Shown one piece after another: positions 1 to 5,162 of a stretch of DNA of 16,232 nucleotides (positions within the stretch are counted from its first letter, which is position 1; every line of letters begins with the position of its first letter). The notes beneath the pieces were generated by a model. The model made no database searches. It was not told where the DNA came from and saw nothing but the letters and a program-made list of their open reading frames with translations. Both the position numbers and the translations under genes were made by a program. Origin of the DNA: Anthropogastromicrobium sp963652495 (GTDB taxonomy: Bacteria; Bacillota; Clostridia; Lachnospirales; Lachnospiraceae). Where the stretch lies: contig CAVJTU010000070.1 in assembly GCA_963652495.1 (NCBI GenBank), forward strand, positions 1 through 16,232, given 5' to 3'.

Positions 1-69
1 AAGAGGTCAAAAATCCTCTTGCAAGCAAGCTTGCATCGGCTTTCTGACCTTTTGCCCCTGGTATCATTG
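1..69 (+). repeat. Right half of dispersed intergenic repeat (copy R1), cut by the window edge
   Basis: The first 69 bases match, almost base for base, the sequence right after the run of N at 11599-11661. Internal structure: AAGAGG (1-6) pairs with CCTCTT (15-20); GCAAGCTTGC (25-34) is a perfect palindrome; the copy ends in CTGGTATCA (58-66), the inverse of the TGATACCAG that opens the left half of copies at 11540 and 16184. The left half is missing because the window starts inside the element. It lies just upstream of the promoter of the BlaI-like gene. Confidence 0.8.
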
Positions 70-115
70 TCAATGTCTTTTATAACACTTGACTGTATTT
101 TTTAAAAATGATACC
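60..115. promoter_or_regulatory. Inverted repeat spanning the BlaI-like gene promoter (candidate operator)
   Basis: GGTATCATT (60-68) and AATGATACC (107-115) are perfect 9-bp inverted repeats 38 bases apart. The right arm overlaps the -10 box at 112-117. BlaI/MecI/CopY repressors bind dyads and usually repress their own promoter, so an operator role is possible. However, GGTATCA is also the terminal sequence of the dispersed repeat, so the left arm may simply be the repeat end. No TACA-TGTA core typical of BlaI operators was seen. Confidence 0.35.
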
Positions 116-117
116 AT
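89..117 (+). promoter_or_regulatory. Sigma-A-type promoter for the BlaI-like gene
   Basis: The -35 box TTGACT (89-94) and -10 box TACCAT (112-117) are separated by exactly 17 bases, with an A/T-rich spacer. The transcript would start near 124, giving a leader of about 65 bases before the chosen start at 190. Confidence 0.55.
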
Positions 118-160
118 CAGCAACAGCAACTAAGCGAGTATAACGCATCAGAGGGCGGAA

Positions 161-193
161 ATGATTACAAAGAAGCAATGGAGGCACAAATGA
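161..193 (+). CDS. Possible 10-codon leader peptide overlapping the BlaI-like gene
   Basis: ATG at 161 opens a frame reading MITKKQWRHK that ends with TGA at 191-193. The stop overlaps the preferred start codon of the next gene (ATG 190-192) as ATGA, an arrangement often used for translational coupling. A purine-rich GAGGGCGG precedes it at 151-158, close to the ATG. The GGAGG site of the next gene lies inside it. It may be chance; no homology can be claimed for such a short peptide. Confidence 0.2.
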   Translation: MITKKQWRHK

Positions 194-639
194 AGGAAGA
201 ATTAAGTGCATGTGAAGCGCCAATTATGAAACTTATCTGGGAGGCAGAACCGGATATTTCAATCCCTGAATTAATTCGGCAGTTGAATGTGCAATATGGA
301 AAAGAATATGCGAGAACGACAGTCGTTACGTTTTTAACCAGACTGACAGGAAAAGGTTATATCACAACACAGCGCAGAGGGCGCATCTCTTATGCTCGTG
401 CATTGAAAAGCGAGCAGGAGTATAAGCAGATGCTGGCAAAAAAAACGATTGATTTTTGGTTTCATGGAAGTCTGGCAGAGTTTGTTCAGGCACTGAGCAT
501 GGCAGCACCGATTACAAAGGAAGAATGGCAAAAGATAAGGGAATTGCTCGATGAAATGGAACAGATGAAAAAGATGGAAAAGTCGAGCGAACGAAAAAAA
601 GATAATAAGAAGAACAGCGATAAATCACCTAGCGTTTGA
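190..639 (+). CDS. BlaI/MecI/CopY family transcriptional repressor
   Basis: Predicted DNA-binding repressor of 149 residues. Residues 1-75 match the penicillinase-repressor winged helix: an LSxCExxIMKLIW opening (the family's LTxAExxVMxxLW), a recognition helix around YARTTVVTFLTRLTGKGYI and a wing at RRGRISYARA. The C-terminal half (FVQALSMAA... ELLDEMEQM) fits the dimerisation helices, and a Lys/Ser-rich tail of about 20 residues follows. I chose ATG 190 because GGAGG (180-184) precedes it by 5 bases; ATG 178 in the same frame would add four residues but has no good ribosome binding site. Family members usually control beta-lactamase, copper or cell-wall stress genes, often beside a BlaR1 (M56) sensor protease. 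None is present here, because the downstream side is broken at the 635-674 hairpin, so its target is unknown. The stop codon lies inside the first arm of that hairpin, so the tail may have been altered by the rearrangement. Confidence 0.85.
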   Translation: MKEELSACEAPIMKLIWEAEPDISIPELIRQLNVQYGKEYARTTVVTFLTRLTGKGYITTQRRGRISYARALKSEQEYKQMLAKKTIDFWFHGSLAEFVQALSMAAPITKEEWQKIRELLDEMEQMKKMEKSSERKKDNKKNSDKSPSV

Positions 640-674
640 CACTCCCCCTGCCTTTAGGCATGGGGAGTGTCAAA
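635..674 (+). repeat. Strong hairpin resembling an IS200/IS605-type end
   Basis: TTTGACACTCCCC (635-647) pairs perfectly with GGGGAGTGTCAAA (662-674). Inside, TGCCT (649-653) pairs with AGGCA (656-660) around a TT loop, with one C/T mismatch at 648/661. The CCTGCCTTTAGGCATGGGG core resembles the subterminal hairpins of IS200/IS605/TnpB elements as I know them; that link is from memory, not a database match. It overlaps the stop codon of the repressor gene and abuts the truncated permease. It could also act as a weak terminator, although the downstream T-run is short. Confidence 0.55.
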
Positions 675-826
675 ATTTTGTTGTCTATCTGGCAGCGTTA
701 ACAGGAATTGATCCGGGACTTTTCGCGGCAAAGATTGTAGTATCCACGATTCCGCTGCTCGTGATCTATCCGTTCCTGCAAAAATATTTTGTAACAGGTA
801 TGGTAATCGGTGCCGTAAAAGAGTAA
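674..826 (+). pseudogene. 3' remnant of a sugar ABC transporter permease (MalG/MsmG type)
   Basis: The frame is open through this stretch and ends at TAA 824-826. It reads NFVVYLAALTGIDPG followed by LFAAKIVVSTIPLLVIYPFL and then QKYFVTGMVIGAVKE. This is the characteristic C-terminus of CUT1 carbohydrate ABC inner-membrane permeases: last transmembrane helix, then FLQKYFVxGxxxGAVK. Only about 50 of the usual ~280 residues remain, with no start codon or ribosome binding site, and the frame runs straight into the hairpin at 635-674. The position just before an alpha-galactosidase is where a raffinose/melibiose msmEFG-type operon would be expected, so this is probably the last transporter gene of that operon, cut off by a deletion or element-mediated rearrangement. 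Confidence 0.75.
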
Positions 827-886
827 AATGAAATTGTCTGCTTACCGATTTCAGATCAGAAGGGGTGATTCGTGAGAAAACACACC

Positions 887-902
887 TTGTAACCGGTAGC
901 AA
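887..902. promoter_or_regulatory. Candidate cre (CcpA) or LacI-family operator upstream of alpha-galactosidase
   Basis: TTGTAACCGGTAGCAA fits the Gram-positive cre consensus WTGNAANCGNWNNCW at every fixed position and is a partial palindrome (TTG-2-ACCGGT-2-CAA). It sits about 60 bases upstream of the probable transcription start of the alpha-galactosidase gene, as expected for carbon catabolite control of a sugar-use gene. A local LacI-type regulator could use the same kind of site. Confidence 0.5.
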
Positions 903-910
903 TTATAGGG

Positions 911-945
911 ATGCCAGAATGGAAAAATGTTTTTGCTTCTGGCAT
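911..945. promoter_or_regulatory. Inverted repeat at the -35 region of the alpha-galactosidase promoter
   Basis: ATGCCAGAA (911-919) and TTCTGGCAT (937-945) are perfect 9-bp inverted repeats, with a further AAAAA/TTTTT pairing inside (923-927/930-934). The dyad covers the -35 region of the promoter whose -10 lies at 953-958. It may be an operator for a sugar-responsive regulator. It could also form a hairpin ending any transcript from the truncated permease, but there is no T-run after it. Confidence 0.35.
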
Positions 946-949
946 TGCG

Positions 950-958
950 TGATACAAT
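950..958 (+). promoter_or_regulatory. Extended -10 element for alpha-galactosidase
   Basis: TGATACAAT is an extended -10 (TG, one base, TACAAT) ending 27 bases before the chosen start codon. No good -35 is visible (best is a T-rich TTTTGC at 931-936), which an extended -10 can compensate for. It gives the gene its own promoter independent of the broken transporter operon. Confidence 0.45.
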
Positions 959-985
959 ATGCGTGGTAAAGGAAGGAGACAAGTG

Positions 986-3250
986 ATGGCAATTCAAATC
1001 AGTAAAGATGGCCGTCTGATGACACTTCAGACAAAAGATTCAAGCTATCAGATGCTTGCAGACGAGAAGGGTGTGCTGCTTCATTTCTATTATGGAAGCA
1101 GCATTGATGCGGAGGATTTGTCCGATTTGATCGTGAGAAGCGATGTCGGTTTTTCAGGAAATCCAGAGGAGGCCGGACGTGACCGCACCTACTCACTTGA
1201 TACACTCCCGCAAGAGGTGGCTTCGAGCGGAGTCGGTGACTATAGGGAGGATATGGTTCGTCTGGTGCATCCAGATGGCAGCTGTGCAGCTGATTTTCGT
1301 TTTGAAAGCTGCGAGGTTGTATCCGGTGCCTATTCGATTCCGGGGCTTCCGGCGTTGTATGACACAAAAGACAGCAATAATAATGAAAACAGGAAAGATC
1401 AAGCAGGCGGCAAAGCGCATGAAACCAACGAAACGCATGCTGCTAGCGAGACTCTTATCATTCGCATGAAAGAAAAAGCCTCCGGTGCGATTCTTACTTT
1501 ATATTATGGTGTGTGGGAAAACGAAAATGTGATTACCAGAACAGCAAGCTTAATCAATACCGGCAAGGAACCACTCTTTATTGAGAAGTTTCTTTCGTGC
1601 AGCATCGACATGATGAATCGTGATCTTGATCTGGTAAGCTTTACCGGCCGTCATGCGATGGAGCGCACAATGGAGCGCACGCCGATCACGCATATCAAGA
1701 CGGAGTTTGGAAGTATTCGCGGAACGTCGAGCCATCAGTATAACCCGGCGATGATTTTATGTGATCGTCACGCGACAGAGGATGCAGGCGACTGCTTTGG
1801 ACTGTGTCTGGCGTACAGTGGAAGTTTCACAGCAATGGCACAGAAGGATCAGAGAGATCAGATTCGTGTGCAGATGGGTATCAATCCGTATCAGTTTCGC
1901 TGGCATCTGGCAGAAGGTGAGACTTTCTATGCGCCGCAGGTGATTCTTTCCTTCTCGGATCAGGGTTTTGCAAAGCTTTCACATCAGTATCATGCAATTT
2001 TGCGTGAGCATATGTGCAGAGGCCACTACAAGCATGAGCGTCGTCCGGTGCTGATCAACAACTGGGAGGCAACTTACTTTAAATTTGATGAAGAGAAGAT
2101 TGAAAAGATTGCTGCGCAGGCAGGTGAGCTTGGCATTGAAATGATGGTTCTCGATGACGGTTGGTTTGGCAAGCGGGATGATGACAACAGCGGTCTGGGA
2201 GACTGGTTTGTAAATGAAGAAAAGATTCACGGCGGATTGTCTGCTCTTTCTGAGAAAATTCACGAGAAAGGCATGAAGTTTGGTCTGTGGTTTGAGCCGG
2301 AGATGGTTTCTGAGGACAGCGATTTGTACCGTGCGCATCCAGACTGGGCGATTGCGATCCCAGGACGCGTGCCGAACCGCGGACGAAATCAGCTTGTCCT
2401 TGACATGACAAGAAGTGATGTGCGCGACTATTTAATGGAGCGTTTTGAGGAGATTTTAGGCAATACGCAGATCGAGTATGTAAAGTGGGACATGAACCGC
2501 AGTGTCTGCGATATGTATAGTAATGTCTGCACAGGAGAACATTCAGGAGAACGCTATCACCGCTATGTGCTTGGCGTATATGATTTGTTAGAGCGTTTTG
2601 TAAAACGCTTCCCGGATATTTTGCTTGAGGGCTGCAGCGGAGGTGGCGGACGTTTTGATGCCGGAATGCTGTATTACTCGCCGCAGATCTGGTGCAGCGA
2701 TAATACCGATGCGATGAACCGTCTTGATATCCAGTACGGAACATCCTTCTTCTATCCGGCGAGTTCAATTGGTGCGCATGTCTCTGCCTGCCCGAATCAT
2801 CAGACAGGACGCACTGTTTCGCTTTCCACCAGAGCCGATGTAGCGCTTGCCGGAAGCTTTGGCTATGAACTTGATTTACGTCTTTTGTCTGACGAGGAAA
2901 AGATGCAGGTGACACAGCAGATTAAGGAGTTTCATGAGTATTATGATCTGACACACGAGGGTGACTACTATCGTTTGACAGATCGTGAAAATAAGAGCTT
3001 TGCTGCATGGGAGTTTGTTGCACAGGATCAGAGCCGCGCGCTTGTCGAGGTTGTAAAGAAGGATGCATGGGGCAATCCGCTTCCGGTTCATGTTCCGGTA
3101 AAAGGACTTGATGACAACGCCGTGTATGTTTGCAGCATCAATGGAATCCGGCGCACCGGAAAGACCTGGAATCGTGCTGGTGTCACACTTCCAATGTTTT
3201 TGCGTGCGGGTGAGAGCAGGAAGCTTACATTTATTAAATGTTTGCCATAA
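986..3250 (+). CDS. aga: Alpha-galactosidase, glycoside hydrolase family 36
   Basis: Cytoplasmic enzyme of 754 residues that removes alpha-1,6-linked galactose from raffinose-family sugars and melibiose. The length is normal for bacterial GH36. The N-terminal ~330 residues form the beta-sandwich domain. The catalytic barrel follows, with WEATYF, VLDDGWFG, GLWFEPEMVSEDS and LVLDMTRSDV. The nucleophile is Asp502 in KWDMNR and the acid/base is Asp572 in CSDNTDA; the 70-residue spacing equals that of Geobacillus AgaA. EGCSGGGGRFD is also conserved. There is no signal peptide, so substrates must be imported. Start: ATG 986 has AAGGAG at 973-978, 7 bases upstream; ATG 959 in the same frame overlaps the -10 region and lacks a site. 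The permease fragment upstream shows it once sat at the end of a transporter operon. The stop codon overlaps repeat copy R6. Confidence 0.95.
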   Translation: MAIQISKDGRLMTLQTKDSSYQMLADEKGVLLHFYYGSSIDAEDLSDLIVRSDVGFSGNPEEAGRDRTYSLDTLPQEVASSGVGDYREDMVRLVHPDGSCAADFRFESCEVVSGAYSIPGLPALYDTKDSNNNENRKDQAGGKAHETNETHAASETLIIRMKEKASGAILTLYYGVWENENVITRTASLINTGKEPLFIEKFLSCSIDMMNRDLDLVSFTGRHAMERTMERTPITHIKTEFGSIRGTSSHQYNPAMILCDRHATEDAGDCFGLCLAYSGSFTAMAQKDQRDQIRVQMGINPYQFRWHLAEGETFYAPQVILSFSDQGFAKLSHQYHAILREHMCRGHYKHERRPVLINNWEATYFKFDEEKIEKIAAQAGELGIEMMVLDDGWFGKRDDDNSGLGDWFVNEEKIHGGLSALSEKIHEKGMKFGLWFEPEMVSEDSDLYRAHPDWAIAIPGRVPNRGRNQLVLDMTRSDVRDYLMERFEEILGNTQIEYVKWDMNRSVCDMYSNVCTGEHSGERYHRYVLGVYDLLERFVKRFPDILLEGCSGGGGRFDAGMLYYSPQIWCSDNTDAMNRLDIQYGTSFFYPASSIGAHVSACPNHQTGRTVSLSTRADVALAGSFGYELDLRLLSDEEKMQVTQQIKEFHEYYDLTHEGDYYRLTDRENKSFAAWEFVAQDQSRALVEVVKKDAWGNPLPVHVPVKGLDDNAVYVCSINGIRRTGKTWNRAGVTLPMFLRAGESRKLTFIKCLP

Positions 3251-3270
3251 AGCCTTTTGACCCAAACATC
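3249..3270 (-). repeat. Partial dispersed repeat (copy R6, outer left end only)
   Basis: AAGCCTTTTGACCCAAACATC starts at the stop codon of the alpha-galactosidase gene. Its reverse complement matches the outer end GATGTTGGGGTCAAAAGGC of the copies at 16152 and 9716-9760 with one base change. Only this end is recognisable here. Confidence 0.5.
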
Positions 3271-3343
3271 ATGATAAGAGACATTGTAAATAGACGTGTA
3301 CGTTTGCTGACAGATTGTGGTGTTATAGGGAAAAACAATAACA

Positions 3344-3380
3344 GGCGCTTGCTTTTGTGTATTGGACAAAAGCAGGCGCC
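3344..3380 (+). terminator. 15-bp hairpin after alpha-galactosidase, overlapping the metY -35 box
   Basis: GGCGCTTGCTTTTGT (3344-3358) pairs with ACAAAAGCAGGCGCC (3366-3380) over 15 positions. The only imperfection is a T/G that would be a G-U wobble in plus-strand RNA but an A/C mismatch in minus-strand RNA, so the structure favours plus-strand transcription. It is followed by ATCGTTATAAT rather than a T-run, so termination may be inefficient. The -35 box of the metY promoter lies in its loop and right arm, so the DNA dyad might instead be an operator. Confidence 0.45.
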
Positions 3381-3391
3381 ATCGTTATAAT
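3362..3391 (+). promoter_or_regulatory. Promoter of metY
   Basis: A perfect -10 box TATAAT lies at 3386-3391. TTGGAC (3362-3367) lies 18 bases upstream, or TGGACA (3363-3368) 17 bases upstream. The leader is about 75 bases, A-rich and with few G, and shows no SAM riboswitch or T-box signature. Confidence 0.65.
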
Positions 3392-3472
3392 ACAGACAGT
3401 TGAACAAAACAAAGCGACACCAACAAAAGTAACACAAAAAATAAACAACCACCTGAAAGTGAGGATTTGAAT

Positions 3473-4777
3473 ATGAGTACATTAAAGGAAAGAAAGTTAA
3501 AGTTTGAAACATTGCAGCTTCATGTAGGACAGGAGGAAGCCGATCCGGTAACAGATGCAAGAGCAGTGCCGATCTACCAGACATCTTCTTACGTATTCCA
3601 TAACTCACAGCACGCAGCAGACCGTTTCGCGCTGAAGGATGCAGGAAATATCTACGGAAGACTTACCAACCCGACTGAGGACGTATTCGAGCAGAGAATA
3701 GCAAGTCTTGAGGGTGGTGTTGCAGCACTTGCAGTAGGTTCTGGTGCAGCAGCTGTTGCATACGCAATTCAGAATCTTGCATTTGCAGGTGATCATGTTG
3801 TAGCAGCAAAGAATATCTATGGTGGTACCTACAACCTGTTAGCACATACCTTTGTATCCTATGGCATCAATACAACATTCGTAGATCCGTTCAACTATGA
3901 GGAGATCGAGGGTGCAATCAAGGACAATACCAAGTTAATCTTCATCGAGACTCTTGGAAACCCGAATTCCGAGGTTGTTGATATTGAAAAAATCGCAGCG
4001 ATTGCACATAAGCATCAGATTCCGCTTGTAATTGATAATACATTCGCAACACCATATCTGGTAAGACCGATTGAGTACGGTGCAGACATCGTTGTTCACT
4101 CCGCAACCAAGTTCATCGGCGGTCATGGAACTACCATCGGCGGTGTTATCGTAGACGGAGGAACCTTTGATTGGAAAGCATCCGGTAAGTTCCCACAGCT
4201 GACTGAGCCAGACCCAAGCTACCATGGAATCAGCTTCGTAGATGCAGCAGGCCCGGCAGCATTCGTTACCAGAATCCGTGCAATCCTGCTTCGTGATACA
4301 GGAGCAACTCTTTCTCCATTCCATGCATTTATCTTCTTACAGGGACTTGAGACACTGTCTCTTCGTGTTGAGAGACATGTTGAGAATGCACTGAAGGTTG
4401 TTGAGTTCTTAAAGCAGCAGCCATTAGTAGAGAAAGTAAATCATCCGTCTGTATCCGATGATCCAGAGCAGCAGGCACTTTACAAGAAGTACTTCCCGAA
4501 TGGCGGCGGCTCCATCTTCACATTCGAGATCAAGGGCGGCGCAAAGGAAGCACAGGAGTTCATTGACCAGCTGAAGCTGTTCTCCTTACTTGCAAACGTT
4601 GCAGATGTAAAGTCTCTTGTTATCCATCCGGCATCCACTACACATGCTGAGTTAAATGAGGCAGAGCAGGCAGAGCAGGGAATCAAGGCAAACACCATCC
4701 GTCTTTCTATCGGTACTGAGAATATTGATGATATTATCTTCGATCTTCAGGAAGCATTTGACGCAGTAGCAAAATAA
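3473..4777 (+). CDS. metY: O-acetylhomoserine aminocarboxypropyltransferase (sulfhydrylase)
   Basis: PLP enzyme of 434 residues that makes homocysteine from O-acetylhomoserine and sulfide, or an equivalent thiol reaction, in methionine synthesis. It belongs to the Cys/Met metabolism fold-type I family. Visible hallmarks: FETLQLHVGQ and PIYQTSSYVF at the N-terminus, YGRLTNPT, GSGAAAVAYAIQNL, FIETLGNPN, IDNTFATPYL, and SATKFIGGHGTTIGG with the PLP-binding Lys213. The length (about 430) and the QLTEPDPSYHGISF insert separate it from the shorter MetB/MetC enzymes. Start: ATG 3473, preceded by GTGAGG at a normal distance; an in-frame TTG six bases upstream is not needed. It is a single-gene unit with its own promoter and terminator. 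Codon choice is strikingly uniform (mostly GCA for Ala, many ATC and AAC), unlike its neighbours, which suggests high expression. Confidence 0.95.
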   Translation: MSTLKERKLKFETLQLHVGQEEADPVTDARAVPIYQTSSYVFHNSQHAADRFALKDAGNIYGRLTNPTEDVFEQRIASLEGGVAALAVGSGAAAVAYAIQNLAFAGDHVVAAKNIYGGTYNLLAHTFVSYGINTTFVDPFNYEEIEGAIKDNTKLIFIETLGNPNSEVVDIEKIAAIAHKHQIPLVIDNTFATPYLVRPIEYGADIVVHSATKFIGGHGTTIGGVIVDGGTFDWKASGKFPQLTEPDPSYHGISFVDAAGPAAFVTRIRAILLRDTGATLSPFHAFIFLQGLETLSLRVERHVENALKVVEFLKQQPLVEKVNHPSVSDDPEQQALYKKYFPNGGGSIFTFEIKGGAKEAQEFIDQLKLFSLLANVADVKSLVIHPASTTHAELNEAEQAEQGIKANTIRLSIGTENIDDIIFDLQEAFDAVAK

Positions 4778-4804
4778 TACCTCCTTAAATAAAAAATAAC
4801 AGAG

Positions 4805-4836
4805 AAAAGAGTCGGCATTGATTGCCGGCTCTTTTT
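4805..4836 (+). terminator. Intrinsic terminator of metY
   Basis: AGAGTCGGCA (4808-4817) pairs with TGCCGGCTCT (4823-4832), with one T/G wobble that favours the plus strand, followed by a T-run at 4832-4836. It lies about 30 bases after the metY stop codon. Confidence 0.9.
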
Positions 4837-4901
4837 GAAAGGGGAGGATAAATAATAATTACATCATTTGTAAGCTGTGCGGTTTGGAGGGGGAATCGCA
4901 A

Positions 4902-4937
4902 GCCGCCGTCAGCTGACTGCGGCATTAAAAATGCCGC
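4902..4937 (+). other. Two mutually exclusive GC-rich hairpins
   Basis: GCGGC at 4919-4923 can pair with GCCGC at 4902-4906 (with GTCAGCTGAC between forming an inner dyad) or, as GCGGCAT, with ATGCCGC at 4931-4937 around a TAAAA loop. Such competing helices recall attenuators, but no T-run or coding region follows. It lies in a gene-free region (4837-5162), so it is either part of an unrecognised RNA or a degraded repeat. Confidence 0.4.
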
Positions 4938-5063
4938 CAGATTTCTGACATTCTTATTATGTCCTGGTATTCATTTTCTATACAAAATTTTAACTTTTTT
5001 ACGGAATCAGGCAATTTCCGGTGGGGACTTGCAAGGCAAAGCGGCTATTCGGTGTAGAACTAT

Positions 5064-5092
5064 GTAGTGAAGCAGATTGTGAACATCCGCTT
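5064..5092 (+). repeat. 29-bp repeat, left copy of an inverted pair around the membrane-protein gene
   Basis: This segment matches the reverse complement of 6197-6225 at 24 of 29 positions; all five differences are transitions. The shared frame is GTAG-GAAGC-GATTG-GAA-TCCGCTT. The two copies flank the gene at 5163-6155 in opposite orientations. Confidence 0.5.
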
Positions 5093-5116
5093 GACTGAGC
5101 CCGGGGCGGTGAACTC

Positions 5117-5156
5117 TAAAGAGTCATAGTACCAGACCCTATGGCTCTTTCTTTTT
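5117..5156 (+). terminator. Intrinsic terminator, better on the plus strand
   Basis: AGAGTCATAG (5120-5129) pairs with CTATGGCTCT (5139-5148), followed by TTTCTTTTT. The one imperfect pair is a G-U wobble in plus-strand RNA and an A/C mismatch in minus-strand RNA, and only the plus side has a long T-run. It lies 7 bases beyond the stop of the minus-strand gene, so it may still work partly in both directions. Confidence 0.7.
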
Positions 5157-5162
5157 CGGCAT

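Larger units (their letters stand above)
4985..5156 (+). ncRNA. Candidate structured small RNA ending in an orphan terminator
   Basis: There is no protein-coding signal between the metY terminator (4836) and the convergent gene ending at 5163, yet a good plus-strand terminator stands at 5117-5156. A transcript ending there could fold: CGGAA/TTCCG (5002-5006/5016-5020), then AAGCGG (5039-5044) with CCGCTT (5087-5092), with CCG and GGG of 5019-5024 facing CCC and CGG of 5100-5109. A weak promoter may lie upstream (CTGACA at 4945-4950, 17 bases, TATTCA). I compared it by eye with 6S RNA, RNase P RNA, SRP RNA, tmRNA and common riboswitches and could not match any. The terminator might instead serve the minus-strand gene. 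Confidence 0.3.

Noticed and set aside
959..985. Upstream start of the alpha-galactosidase gene at ATG 959
   Set aside because: It would begin at the -10 region and has no ribosome binding site, whereas ATG 986 has AAGGAG at the right distance.
2079..2915. 278-codon open frame on the minus strand
   Set aside because: It lies wholly inside the GH36 gene opposite its catalytic motifs, has low-complexity His/Ser/Arg composition and no ribosome binding site. It is a shadow of biased codon use.
3392..3472. SAM riboswitch or T-box in the metY leader
   Set aside because: The leader is short, A-rich and nearly free of G. None of the conserved SAM-I core or the T-box AGGGTGG-ACCGCG pattern is present.
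5001..5060. c-di-GMP-I riboswitch-like pieces (GGCAA, GGGAC, GCAAAGC-like)
   Set aside because: The pieces do not occur in the right order or spacing, the GNRA tetraloop and receptor are missing, and no gene follows on the plus strand.
4985..5156. 6S RNA, RNase P RNA, SRP RNA or tmRNA
   Set aside because: None of the conserved cores I know (for example the RNase P GAGGAAAGTCC block or the SRP tetraloop helix) could be found. It is listed only as an unassigned candidate.
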